DNA of 54,964 bases from Bacteroidaceae bacterium (lineage in GTDB: Bacteria; Bacteroidota; Bacteroidia; Bacteroidales; Barnesiellaceae_A), in assembly GCA_017522135.1 (NCBI GenBank), contig JAFXAB010000009.1, forward strand, positions 1-54,964. The letters run 5' to 3'. The notes beneath the pieces were generated by a model that had not been told where the DNA came from, did not search any database, and was given only the letters and a program-made list of their open reading frames with translations. This document shows, in pieces, positions 40,471-49,395 of the stretch (positions within the stretch are counted from its first letter, which is position 1; every line of letters starts with the position of its first letter). Both the position numbers and the translations under genes were made by a program.

Positions 40471-42870
40471 ATGAAACATAACGTAACGTGCTTCATAGTT
40501 TATAACGGAATAGACGAATATGCCGAACAAACCATCAACTCCTTGCGTAATGCCGGAGCTGAACACTTTGTGTTGCTATGTACTACGTTTTTAGTTACCA
40601 AACTTACCGAGCAATACCCCACACTACATTCCTCCACGTTGCAAACCAACGAGATGATGAATCTTGTAGCAAATGAATGTACGACTCCCTATATACTCAT
40701 CTACGACAAATACACACCTCTCGATGTGAATGAAAAGGCTCTGAAAAGAATGGTGCAGGTAGCCGAAGATACACAAGCAGGCATGGTATATAGCGACTAT
40801 TATGAGCTACGCGACAAGAAGCGACTGCCCCACCCTGTCATCGACTACCAAGCAGGCAGTGTTCGCAATGACTTTGATTTTGGCAGTTTGACACTCTATC
40901 GCACCGATGTTTTTGTCGAAGCAAGCACCGAGGAGGTTATGATGCGCAATTTTCAATATGCCGGACTATATGCCATACGATTGAGCATCGGCCGAATATC
41001 TTCTATCCAACACATTGCCGAGTATCTGTACACTGAAATAGAGGAAGACACACGCACAGGAGGTGTCAAGCAGTTTGACTATGTAGACCCTCGCAACAGA
41101 GGTGTGCAAAAGGAAATGGAAGATGCTTTTACCTACTATTTGCATAAAGTAGGAGGATTGGTTCACGAATATCAACTCAAAGATGTAATAGTACAAGACA
41201 AAGATTTCCCTTGTACAGCATCGGTCATAATACCTGTATACAACAGGGTGCGCACCATTGGCGATGCCATAAAGTCGGCTCTTGAGCAAAAGACCGATTT
41301 TACATATAATGTAATAGTCATCGACAACCACTCGACCGATGGCACAACCGAATTGATTGCCTCTTATGCACATAACAAGCGACTATTTCACCTTATCCCC
41401 CAACGACACGACTTGGGCATAGGTGGTTGCTGGCAACATGCCATCGACGATAGCCGTTGTGGCAGATATGCCATACAACTCGACAGCGACGATATATACA
41501 GCAGCGAAAATACGTTGCAACAGATTGTCGACTGCTTCCGTAAAGAGAAGTGCGCCATGGTAATAGGCAGCTATGACCTTACTGACTTCAATCTCAACCC
41601 CATACCTCCGGGCCTGATTGACCACAAGGAGTGGACCGACAACAATGGCCGCAACAACGCACTGCGCATCAATGGATTGGGAGCACCACGAGCCTTTGAG
41701 ACGTGTGTATTACGTGAGATAGGAATACCCAATGTAAGCTACGGTGAGGACTATGCCTTAGGACTGCGCATTTCTCGCAATTACCGCATAGGCCGTATAT
41801 ATACGTCATTGTACCACTGTCGCCGTTGGGAAGGCAACTCCGATGCGGCACTTCCTATCGAGCGTATCAATCGCAACAATTATTACAAAGACCAACTACG
41901 CACTATCGAATTGCAAGCCCGCATAGCACTCAACAAAAATTTCAACAAGCTATATAAGTTGCGCAGTGAGCAGCTAAAGACTTGGAAGCTGGCACAAACC
42001 CACTATGCACAACTCGCTAATACCGAGGTACGTGATATGAAATGTGACGGTGTGACAATACGCATACAACACAATCCGCAACGTATTCACTCAGTCACAG
42101 CATCTGCCCCACAGAAATACGATAATGCTTGTTTCCTATGCAACGAAAATCTACCACAAGAACAATTACGCTTACCTATTCTTAATGGCAAGTATCAAAT
42201 ATTGGTTAACCCCTATCCTATCTTCAAGCATCACTACACCATTCCGTCACTCACACATACTCCTCAAAGTATCGATGCACGCATAATCGACATGCTCAAG
42301 ATTGCCAAGGAGTATGCACCCTACACACTATTCTTCAACGGAGCACAGTGTGGTGCATCGGCTCCTATGCACATGCACTTCCAGATGGTTGATAGTGGAC
42401 TTATGCCCATCGAACAGGAATGGAGAAATGCCCAAGAGAGGGTACTCAATTATATAAGCAACGACAGCCGACTATCGCTGCTCGAAAACCTGCACCGTCC
42501 TATATTTCTCATTGCATCATACAACGAATTAGGTGCCAAGTTGCTGTTTGATGAACTATATCGCGCACTAACCTTACAATCGGACGACAAAGAACCTATG
42601 TTAAACATCATTGTGCGGTATGAAAACAGCCAATGGATAGTATTGATATTCCCTCGCAGCAAACATCGCCCCGACTGCTATTATATGACCGACGAAAAGC
42701 AAAGACTCATCAGCCCGGCATCGGTAGAGATGGGTGGCCTCTTTATTACTCCAAGGCAAGAAGATTATGAAAAAATCGAAGTTCATGAGATACTCAACAT
42801 CTATAACGAAATTACACCTTCGGCCAAGGAAATAGAAAATATTACTCAACAACTATACAGAAATAAGTAA
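40471..42870 (+). CDS. Glycosyltransferase family 2 / DUF4922 fusion protein
   Basis: A 799-residue cytoplasmic protein with no signal or membrane segment. A first GT-A-like part (1-165) lacks clear catalytic motifs; a second part (about 245-470) is a family 2 glycosyltransferase with [31 protein letters not shown] and the metal-binding QLDSDD. The C-terminal part (about 555-790) is a DUF4922, HIT-like domain: [29 protein letters not shown], then APMHMHFQ with His634, His636 and Gln638, the H-x-H-x-Q pattern of nucleotidyl transferases and phosphorylases. The start at 40471 follows the amidase by 13 bases. Its stop overlaps the next start (TAATG). Substrates are unknown. Confidence 0.82.
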   Translation: MKHNVTCFIVYNGIDEYAEQTINSLRNAGAEHFVLLCTTFLVTKLTEQYPTLHSSTLQTNEMMNLVANECTTPYILIYDKYTPLDVNEKALKRMVQVAEDTQAGMVYSDYYELRDKKRLPHPVIDYQAGSVRNDFDFGSLTLYRTDVFVEASTEEVMMRNFQYAGLYAIRLSIGRISSIQHIAEYLYTEIEEDTRTGGVKQFDYVDPRNRGVQKEMEDAFTYYLHKVGGLVHEYQLKDVIVQDKDFPCTASVIIPVYNRVRTIGDAIKSALEQKTDFTYNVIVIDNHSTDGTTELIASYAHNKRLFHLIPQRHDLGIGGCWQHAIDDSRCGRYAIQLDSDDIYSSENTLQQIVDCFRKEKCAMVIGSYDLTDFNLNPIPPGLIDHKEWTDNNGRNNALRINGLGAPRAFETCVLREIGIPNVSYGEDYALGLRISRNYRIGRIYTSLYHCRRWEGNSDAALPIERINRNNYYKDQLRTIELQARIALNKNFNKLYKLRSEQLKTWKLAQTHYAQLANTEVRDMKCDGVTIRIQHNPQRIHSVTASAPQKYDNACFLCNENLPQEQLRLPILNGKYQILVNPYPIFKHHYTIPSLTHTPQSIDARIIDMLKIAKEYAPYTLFFNGAQCGASAPMHMHFQMVDSGLMPIEQEWRNAQERVLNYISNDSRLSLLENLHRPIFLIASYNELGAKLLFDELYRALTLQSDDKEPMLNIIVRYENSQWIVLIFPRSKHRPDCYYMTDEKQRLISPASVEMGGLFITPRQEDYEKIEVHEILNIYNEITPSAKEIENITQQLYRNK

Positions 42871-44183
42871 TGAAACAACCCCATATTCATGTAGGCATCA
42901 TGGCCGACAATCGTATCATCATAGTTTTTGATGGCATATACAATTGTAATGGCAAACAAGTAGAAGGCGAACAACTCTTTGCCCGCACCGCCAATGGTAT
43001 TGCGTGGCAAGGCTCGACCTATGAGAGCCTTACCTTCACACCCGAGGAGGAAGAGAAAGCCTCTTTTCTGCTTCAAGACGTAACGATAGGCATAGGTTTT
43101 CATTGGCAACGACACGAAAATCAACGTTTCAGAGGTGGTGTTGAACTTATTACCGAAGGCAAGAAGATACGTGTCATCAATCATGTGATGGTCGAGGAGT
43201 ACCTACGCAGTGTCATATCATCAGAAATGAATGCAACTTCTTCTCTCGAACTACTCAAGGCGCATGCCGTCATTTCACGTAGCTGGTTGCTTGCTCAAAT
43301 TGAGAAACGCAACACTATTGAAGCAACAGCCACGCCCTACACAAGCGAAACCAACACCGATGAAGAACGTATGAAGTGGTATGACCGCGAAGAACATGAC
43401 AACTATGATGTATGCGCCGACGACCATTGCCAACGCTATCAAGGTATAACACGCGCTTCGACACCGGCCGTCAATGATGCTGTAGATGCTACTTACGGAC
43501 AAGTTTTATACTACAACAATCACATAGCCGACGCTCGTTTCTCAAAATGTTGCGGTGGCGCAACTGAGTTGTTTGAGAATTGCTGGGAACCTTCTCCTCA
43601 CCCCTATTTGGTGGCTCAATTGGATAGTGTCAATGGTGAATTGCCGGACCTACGTGTGGAGGCGAATGCTCATGAATGGATAATGTCAAAACCCGATACC
43701 TTCTGCAACACTAACGACAAAAACATTCTATCGCAAGTGCTCAATGGCTATGACCAAGAGACCTCGCAATTTTATCGTTGGCGCATAGAGTACGAACAAG
43801 ATGAATTATCGTCGCTTGTACGCCGTCGATCGGGTATTGACTTTGGTACAATACAAGAGCTGCAAGCCGTCGAGAGAGGCACATCGGGACGTATCACCCG
43901 CCTGCGCATTGTAGGTAGCAAACGCACACTTATTGTAGGAAAAGAATTGGAGATACGTCGCTGGCTGTCAGAGAGCCACCTATATAGTTCGGCTTTTGTT
44001 GTTGAAAAACAGCCATACTACAATCAGTCGAAATTTATATTACATGGAGCCGGTTGGGGGCATGGCGTAGGTCTGTGTCAGATGGGAGCTGCCGTTATGG
44101 GCTCAAAGGGCTATCGTTACGAAGAGATTTTGGCACACTACTTTCGCCATACCGAAATACGCAATTTATACGACAAAGAATAG
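42870..44183 (+). CDS. SpoIID/LytB domain protein
   Basis: A 437-residue SpoIID/LytB-family protein. The signature runs from VMVEEYLRSVISSEMNATSSLELLKAHAVISRSWLLAQ (quoted by its ends: VMVEEYLRSVISSEM and LKAHAVISRSWLL, about residues 108-145) to DARFSKCCGGATE and the C-terminal HGAGWGHGVGLCQMGAAVMG. SpoIID of sporulating bacteria is a lytic transglycosylase that cuts glycans without stem peptides; LytB stimulates amidases. No signal peptide is evident, which is odd for a wall enzyme. Translation is coupled to the previous gene (one-base overlap), and the next gene begins immediately after its stop. Confidence 0.85.
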   Translation: MKQPHIHVGIMADNRIIIVFDGIYNCNGKQVEGEQLFARTANGIAWQGSTYESLTFTPEEEEKASFLLQDVTIGIGFHWQRHENQRFRGGVELITEGKKIRVINHVMVEEYLRSVISSEMNATSSLELLKAHAVISRSWLLAQIEKRNTIEATATPYTSETNTDEERMKWYDREEHDNYDVCADDHCQRYQGITRASTPAVNDAVDATYGQVLYYNNHIADARFSKCCGGATELFENCWEPSPHPYLVAQLDSVNGELPDLRVEANAHEWIMSKPDTFCNTNDKNILSQVLNGYDQETSQFYRWRIEYEQDELSSLVRRRSGIDFGTIQELQAVERGTSGRITRLRIVGSKRTLIVGKELEIRRWLSESHLYSSAFVVEKQPYYNQSKFILHGAGWGHGVGLCQMGAAVMGSKGYRYEEILAHYFRHTEIRNLYDKE

Positions 44184-45476
44184 ATGAAAACACAACATAT
44201 ACCCACACGTCGCTCTCCTTGGAGTTGGGTTCCCTCGCTCTATTTTGCCGAGGGTATTCCCTACGTTATTGTCATGACTGTATCGGTGATCATGTACAAG
44301 AACTTCAATCTATCCAATTCCGAAATAGCTTTTTATACCGGTTGGCTCTATCTGCCATGGGTTATCAAGCCCTTGTGGAGCCCGTTTGTAGACCTTTTTA
44401 AGACCAAACGTTGGTGGATAACTACCATGCAAATGCTTGTGGGCATAGGATTTGCGGCAATAGCCTTTACCTTGAACATGCCATACATGATAGAACTTTC
44501 ATTGGCTTTCTTCTGGCTTATGGCATTTGCATCGGCTACACACGACATCGCTGCCGATGGATTTTATCTGCTGGCTGTTCCCGATAAAGACGAGCAAGCT
44601 CTCTTTGTGGGTATTCGCAGTACGTTCTACCGCATATCGACTATAGCCGGACAAGGGTTACTTGTGCTATTGGCAGGCTATCTTATCGACCGCAATGTAG
44701 AGATAGCTACGGCATGGAGTATCACATTTGCTGTAATAGCTGTGACATTCATTGCATTGTTTCTATATCACCGCTATATCTTGCCACGACCCGATAGCGA
44801 TCACGCTACAAGCGATGCCTCATCTATCAAAGCTATCTTTAAAGGATTTATCAAGACCTTCTCCAGCTTTTTCAAGAAACCATACGCATTGAGCTCTATC
44901 GTCTTCATGCTACTATATCGCTTGCCCGAGGCTCTTCTTGTAAAAATGACAAGCCCGTTTCTACTCGATACCGTCGAACATGGAGGCTTGGGTATGACCA
45001 CCTTGCAAGTGGGTGTCGCAACCGGCACGGTGGGTGTTATAGGGCTCACTATCGGTGGTATATTGGGCGGAGTATGCGCATCGCATGGAGGCCTAAAACG
45101 ATGGCTTTGGCCTATGGTTGCAGCCATCAGCTTGCCCAATATCGTATATATTATCATGGCCTACACACATCCGTCACTATGGGTAGTCAATGCGCTCATT
45201 TTTATTGAGCAATTTGGCTACGGATTTGGATTTACAGCCTACATGCTGTTCCTCATACACTATGCCGAGGGTGAGAGTACAACAGCTCATTATGCACTAT
45301 GCACAGCTTTTATGGCAATGGGTATGATGATACCGGGCATGGCCGCCGGATGGTTGCAAGAACTTCTCGGCTACCAACACTTCTTTATTGTTGTGTGCCT
45401 GCTATGTCTCGTTACAGCAGGTGTTTGTTGCTTTATAAAACTTGATAAACCCGCAAATACATATAGTCATGAATAG
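44184..45476 (+). CDS. ampG: AmpG-type muropeptide/MurNAc MFS permease
   Basis: A 430-residue major facilitator protein with about twelve helices. The beginning SLYFAEGIPYVIVMTVSVIMYKN, and WVIKPLWSPFVDL with the following KRWW, are the AmpG family signatures; ASATHDIAADGFYL is the conserved helix-4 segment. AmpG imports anhydro-muropeptides or, in relatives such as the Tannerella transporter, MurNAc. It starts on the base after the SpoIID stop and overlaps the NamZ-type gene by 8 bases, so it is tied to that enzyme, which would yield its cargo. Confidence 0.9.
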   Translation: MKTQHIPTRRSPWSWVPSLYFAEGIPYVIVMTVSVIMYKNFNLSNSEIAFYTGWLYLPWVIKPLWSPFVDLFKTKRWWITTMQMLVGIGFAAIAFTLNMPYMIELSLAFFWLMAFASATHDIAADGFYLLAVPDKDEQALFVGIRSTFYRISTIAGQGLLVLLAGYLIDRNVEIATAWSITFAVIAVTFIALFLYHRYILPRPDSDHATSDASSIKAIFKGFIKTFSSFFKKPYALSSIVFMLLYRLPEALLVKMTSPFLLDTVEHGGLGMTTLQVGVATGTVGVIGLTIGGILGGVCASHGGLKRWLWPMVAAISLPNIVYIIMAYTHPSLWVVNALIFIEQFGYGFGFTAYMLFLIHYAEGESTTAHYALCTAFMAMGMMIPGMAAGWLQELLGYQHFFIVVCLLCLVTAGVCCFIKLDKPANTYSHE

Positions 45477-46704
45477 AATAAGTTGTATAATAATGTTATG
45501 TCTTGCATGTATCTCGACGCTCATGGCTGCACCCAAGGTAAAAACCGGATTGGAGGTACTGATAGAACAAAACTTTGCTCCACTCGAGGGTAAGCGTGTA
45601 GGACTTATCACAAATCCTACCGGGGTCGATAGCCAATTGCGCTCTACAATAGATATATTGCATGAAGCCGATAATGTCAATTTGGTAGCACTATACGCCC
45701 CCGAACATGGTGTGCGTGGCAACATATATGCCGGTGACAAGGTAAACAACTCTGTCGATAACAAAACGGGAATAGCTGTACACTCATTATACGGCAAGAC
45801 TCGCAAGCCCACTGCCGAGATGTTACGAGGCATTGACATTCTGGTATATGATATACAAGATATAGGTTGTCGCTCATACACCTTTATCAGTACTATGGGA
45901 CTGGCCATGCAAGCAGCTGCTGAACAGGGTATAGAATTTATGGTACTCGATCGTCCCAACCCATTGGGTGGTTATCGCGTTGAGGGATGCCCTGTTGAGG
46001 AGGGTTTTACTTCGTTTGTCAGTCAATATCCCATACCTTACATATATGGCCTTACTTGTGGTGAGCTGGCTCAACTGCTCAATGGCGAAAAAATGATAGG
46101 CAACCAGGCTTGCAAACTCACTGTTATAGCAATGGAAGGTTGGAAACGCGACATGGACTTTGAAGAAACCGGCCTCCCTTGGGTACTTCCCTCGCCTCAC
46201 ATCCCCGAGCCTGTTTCGGCATACTACTATCCACTATCGGGTATTGCGGGCGAACTGGGTACAATCTCTATAGGAGTAGGCTACACTATGCCCTTCCAAC
46301 TCTTTGCGGCAGAGTGGATTGATTCCGAACAACTTTCGCAACGCCTCAATGCTCTCAATCTTCCCGGTCTTGCTTTTCGTCCTATTCATTACACGCCCTT
46401 CTATGCTACAGGCAAAGGCTCAAGATTGCAAGGTGTGCAAGTACACATTACCAACCGCGACAAGGCTTCGCTGTCGGAGGTACAATTCTATGTCATGCAG
46501 GAGATAGCCTCACTATATCCGCAACACAAACTATTTGACAACGCGCCTCAATCGCGCCTCAACATGATAGATAAGGTGTGTGGCACGTCGCAAATACGCC
46601 AACTCTTTTCCAAACGCTATCGCTGGGAAGATGCCCGAGACTATTGGAACAAGGGTGTAGGTGCTTTTAAACAACTATCTCGACAATATTATATTTACCT
46701 ATGA
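45469..46704 (+). CDS. namZ: Exo-beta-N-acetylmuramidase NamZ (DUF1343, GH171)
   Basis: A 411-residue DUF1343 protein with a signal peptide (MNRISCIIMLCLACISTLMA). Family segments are GKRVGLITNPTGVDSQLRST, YAPEHGVRGNIYAGDKV, LVYDIQDIGCRSYTFISTM, VLDRPNPLGG and LPWVLPSPHIPEP. The founding member, NamZ of Bacillus subtilis, removes MurNAc from the non-reducing end of wall glycans, and homologues occur in the MurNAc-dependent Tannerella. The start at 45469 overlaps the permease gene (ATGAATAG). Its stop overlaps the next ATG (ATGA). In this setting it would act in the periplasm and supply MurNAc to the AmpG-type permease. Confidence 0.9.
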   Translation: MNRISCIIMLCLACISTLMAAPKVKTGLEVLIEQNFAPLEGKRVGLITNPTGVDSQLRSTIDILHEADNVNLVALYAPEHGVRGNIYAGDKVNNSVDNKTGIAVHSLYGKTRKPTAEMLRGIDILVYDIQDIGCRSYTFISTMGLAMQAAAEQGIEFMVLDRPNPLGGYRVEGCPVEEGFTSFVSQYPIPYIYGLTCGELAQLLNGEKMIGNQACKLTVIAMEGWKRDMDFEETGLPWVLPSPHIPEPVSAYYYPLSGIAGELGTISIGVGYTMPFQLFAAEWIDSEQLSQRLNALNLPGLAFRPIHYTPFYATGKGSRLQGVQVHITNRDKASLSEVQFYVMQEIASLYPQHKLFDNAPQSRLNMIDKVCGTSQIRQLFSKRYRWEDARDYWNKGVGAFKQLSRQYYIYL

Positions 46705-47543
46705 TACTTCTCATTGCCGATAGTGGCTCTACAACTACCGACTGGGCTGTGGTAAGCGACACTTATACCCGGCACATCAAGACCACGGGTATCAATCCTG
46801 TTCATCAAGACGATACAACCATTGATTGTATCATTGCGCAAGGCCTTTGTCCGCAAGTGGATAATATCTCTCCCACACACATATACTTTTACGGTGCAGG
46901 CTGTGTGGGTGGTGCAACAAATATGCGATTGCTCGATATACTGCACCGCCACTTTCAACAAGCTCATATCATGATTGAGAGCGACTTGCTGGGTGCAGCT
47001 CGCAGTCTGTGCAAATACGACAGAGGTATAGCAGCCATATTAGGAACAGGATGCAACTCATGCTACTACGATGGCAGCAAGATTATAGCCAACATTCCTC
47101 CATTGGGCTATATACTGGGAGATGAAGGCAGTGGAGCTTCATTGGGCAAAGCTTTTCTGCGAGCATTGTTGCGTAATGAGTTGGGCAATGAATTGTTGAA
47201 AGAGTTCTACACAGCGCACGACACCGATTATCACAAACTCATCACGCGTATATACCGAGAGCCGTCGGCCAATCGTTTCTTGGCATCACTGTCGCCATTT
47301 ATCGCATCGCACCTCGATAATGTGGCTGTACACCGTGTGGTTACCGAAACGTTTGCAACATTTTTCGACAATCACATCATGCGATATGATTATATAAACA
47401 CCCCCCTGCACCTCACCGGCTCTATAGCATATTATTACAAACATATTATAGACGAGGTTGCTCAACGCAAAGGCGTTGAAATAGGCACAATAACACGCAC
47501 CCCCATCGAAGGACTTATTACATACCACACATCCAAAACATAG
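46701..47543 (+). CDS. murK: BadF/BadG-type amino-sugar kinase, MurK-like
   Basis: A 280-residue sugar kinase of the BadF/BadG/BcrA ATPase (N-acetylglucosamine kinase) family. The phosphate-1 loop is LIADSGSTTTDWAVV, the phosphate-2 region AAILGTGCNSCYYDG, and GDEGSGASLGKAFLRALL is the diagnostic segment of amino-sugar kinases; adenosine binding is at LTGSIAYYY. MurK enzymes phosphorylate MurNAc and GlcNAc. A four-base overlap with namZ and the nearby permease make MurNAc the likely substrate, giving MurNAc-6-phosphate (or 1-phosphate); the MurQ etherase expected next is not in the window. Confidence 0.88.
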   Translation: MILLIADSGSTTTDWAVVSDTYTRHIKTTGINPVHQDDTTIDCIIAQGLCPQVDNISPTHIYFYGAGCVGGATNMRLLDILHRHFQQAHIMIESDLLGAARSLCKYDRGIAAILGTGCNSCYYDGSKIIANIPPLGYILGDEGSGASLGKAFLRALLRNELGNELLKEFYTAHDTDYHKLITRIYREPSANRFLASLSPFIASHLDNVAVHRVVTETFATFFDNHIMRYDYINTPLHLTGSIAYYYKHIIDEVAQRKGVEIGTITRTPIEGLITYHTSKT

Positions 47544-47546
47544 ATT

Positions 47547-48251
47547 ATGCAAACTGCACTTTACCTCATACCCGTAACATTGGGCGATACCGAGATAGAT
47601 CGTGTACTGCCCCATTACAACCGTTCTATCATAGCCGGTATAAGCCACTATGTAGTCGAAAACATTCGCTCGGCACGTCGTTTCCTACGTCGCTCCAACC
47701 CCGATATTGTTATTGACGATCTCACCTTCTATACCCTCGATGAGCATACACGACCCGAGGAGATTGCATCATATCTTGCTCCCTTGCGCGAGGGTAAGCC
47801 CATGGGAGTCATTTCGGAAGCCGGATGCCCTGCTATTGCCGACCCGGGAGCCGACCTTGTAGCAATAGCTCAGCGTGAAGGACTTCCCGTTGTACCGCTC
47901 GTAGGACCCTCATCGATACTCATGTCACTCATGGCAAGCGGATTTAACGGCCAGAGCTTTGCTTTCAATGGCTATCTGCCTGTCGAACCCGCTGAACGCA
48001 CTCGTAAGATTAAGCAGCTGGAACAACGTGTATACAGCGAAGACCAGACACAGATATTCATAGAGACCCCCTATCGCAACCACAAGATGATCGAAGAGTT
48101 GGTGCGCACGTGTCGACCCAACACCCACCTATGTGTAGCCTGCGACATCAGTTGCGAAAGCGAAGAAATACATACCCGCACCATAGCACAGTGGAAAAAG
48201 GCTAAATACGACATTCAAAAACGACCTGCCATTTTTTTGATATATAAGTAG
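47547..48251 (+). CDS. RsmI-like SAM-dependent methyltransferase
   Basis: A 234-residue member of the tetrapyrrole-methylase superfamily close to RsmI, which 2'-O-methylates C1402 of 16S rRNA. Seen are LYLIPVTLGDTEIDRVLP, the SAM segment MGVISEAGCPAIADPGADLV, and PLVGPSSILMSLMASGFNGQSFAFNGYLP. It lacks the C-terminal helical domain of full-length RsmI (about 280 residues) and its first motif differs (LGDTEID rather than LGNLxD), so it is a distinct short subgroup found in Bacteroidetes whose target is unclear. It sits 3 bases after the kinase and closes the cluster. Confidence 0.85.
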   Translation: MQTALYLIPVTLGDTEIDRVLPHYNRSIIAGISHYVVENIRSARRFLRRSNPDIVIDDLTFYTLDEHTRPEEIASYLAPLREGKPMGVISEAGCPAIADPGADLVAIAQREGLPVVPLVGPSSILMSLMASGFNGQSFAFNGYLPVEPAERTRKIKQLEQRVYSEDQTQIFIETPYRNHKMIEELVRTCRPNTHLCVACDISCESEEIHTRTIAQWKKAKYDIQKRPAIFLIYK

Positions 48252-48278
48252 CCCTTTTTCCTATCCTTCGTAGAGGTA

Positions 48279-48331
48279 TAAAACCAAAGAATTGCCGGTT
48301 GGGCTTGTCACCACCGGCAATTCTTTGGTTT
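48279..48331. terminator. Bidirectional terminator between convergent genes
   Basis: A perfect 20-bp stem (48279-48298 with 48312-48331) and 13-base loop, with A-rich and T-rich ends, lie between the methyltransferase (plus) and the DUF4384 gene (minus). Confidence 0.88.
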
Positions 48332-48356
48332 TACTATATAAGGTCTATGCGCCGAC

Positions 48357-49256
48357 CTATCTTTTTACTACGACGTTACGCACGTCGACACTCATTTCCG
48401 GGTCGTTACGCATACAATCGCTTAACCATTTTTCAAACTTCTCTATGGGCAGAGAACTTATACCGCTTTCTCTATCCAGATAGTCAATTGGCTTGGTAAA
48501 AATATTGGGCGAGAATATGACTCTTATCTGATTTATCTCATGCTGGCCTTCACAATATAATCTTATTTCATTTTCCACATTGCTCGTATCGACAATAAAA
48601 TCATCTATTATATGATTTTGCGATGCAAAGAAAATATACTCCTGAGCATGCTTTACCGGCTCAAGGCCATCGGCATCAGATGCATAAGGAAGAAGGCAGT
48701 TGGCATTATTTTCGTGATCTATCAGATATATTGCTACATATCCGTCTTGGGGTGTTAAGAACGAGATAAAGAATTGATCTCCGTCTTTAAACTCGTAACT
48801 TTCAAATTTCGATTCGGGTATGTTTTTCAATACTTTCCACTCAAACTCGGCTTTGGCAGTTACAATTTCTCTGACACGACCCTTTACTTTACATTTTATA
48901 ACCAGACATTCCTGGTCTTTATCATAATCAACCACAAATTGAGGTTCGCCAATAGTTTCTATCCACTCGCCTTTGGTCAAACTCTGACCCAAAGAAGCAA
49001 AGTCGGTGGTAGTCTCGCCATTGTGTATATCTACTCGAGTGATGTTTTCGCGGGCAATGGTTTGTCCGAATGCGTTTGCTATGGCATCCTCCTTGGCACG
49101 CTCAAGTGCAATGGTTTTTCCTTGTTCTACCGACACGTTTTTAGGGAGAATATATACATATTCACCAGTCTCACGCTTTATTTTTTGTGCATTTGTTGCA
49201 CCACAACAGAGGCATATCGCCAACAAAACAATTAATCTTTTAATCACATCAAACAT
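48357..49256 (-). CDS. Exported DUF4384 domain protein
   Basis: A 299-residue exported protein (signal MFDVIKRLIVLLAICLCCGATNA, cleavage before QKIKR). The first half (about 40-135) has a helix-strand pattern like LPP20/FlgT-N domains (GKTIALERAKEDAIANAFGQTI, ECLVIKCKVKGRVREI). The second half (about 140-265) fits DUF4384, a beta-sandwich (FKDGDQFFISFLTPQDGYVAIYLIDHENNANCLLPY, quoted by its motif GDQFFISF and DGYVAIYLID). DUF4384 often occurs with or fused to caspase-like proteases, and here the gene lies directly after one, but with its own promoter and behind a terminator. Function is unknown. Confidence 0.8.
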   Translation of the reverse strand: MFDVIKRLIVLLAICLCCGATNAQKIKRETGEYVYILPKNVSVEQGKTIALERAKEDAIANAFGQTIARENITRVDIHNGETTTDFASLGQSLTKGEWIETIGEPQFVVDYDKDQECLVIKCKVKGRVREIVTAKAEFEWKVLKNIPESKFESYEFKDGDQFFISFLTPQDGYVAIYLIDHENNANCLLPYASDADGLEPVKHAQEYIFFASQNHIIDDFIVDTSNVENEIRLYCEGQHEINQIRVIFSPNIFTKPIDYLDRESGISSLPIEKFEKWLSDCMRNDPEMSVDVRNVVVKR

Positions 49257-49289
49257 TGGCTAAAATTTATTTAAATAAATGAGAATGTG

Positions 49290-49321
49290 CAAATTTAGTC
49301 ATTTCTAAGGATATATGCAAT
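49290..49321 (-). promoter_or_regulatory. Promoter of the DUF4384 gene
   Basis: On the minus strand ATTG (49318-49321), 20 bases, then TAAATTTG (49290-49297), 33 bases before the start codon. Confidence 0.55.
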
Positions 49322-49325
49322 ATTT

Positions 49326-49373
49326 ATAAGAAAAGTGCGTGGTTAAATGGGCCGTGAAACCATATAACCACGC
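49326..49373 (-). terminator. Terminator of the caspase operon
   Basis: A stem of 9 bp (49337-49345 with 49365-49373) continues after one mismatch with ATGG/CCAT; a T-rich stretch follows on the minus strand, 23 bases after the caspase stop. Confidence 0.7.
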
Positions 49374-49395
49374 AATAACAATGTCTTTTTGTTTA

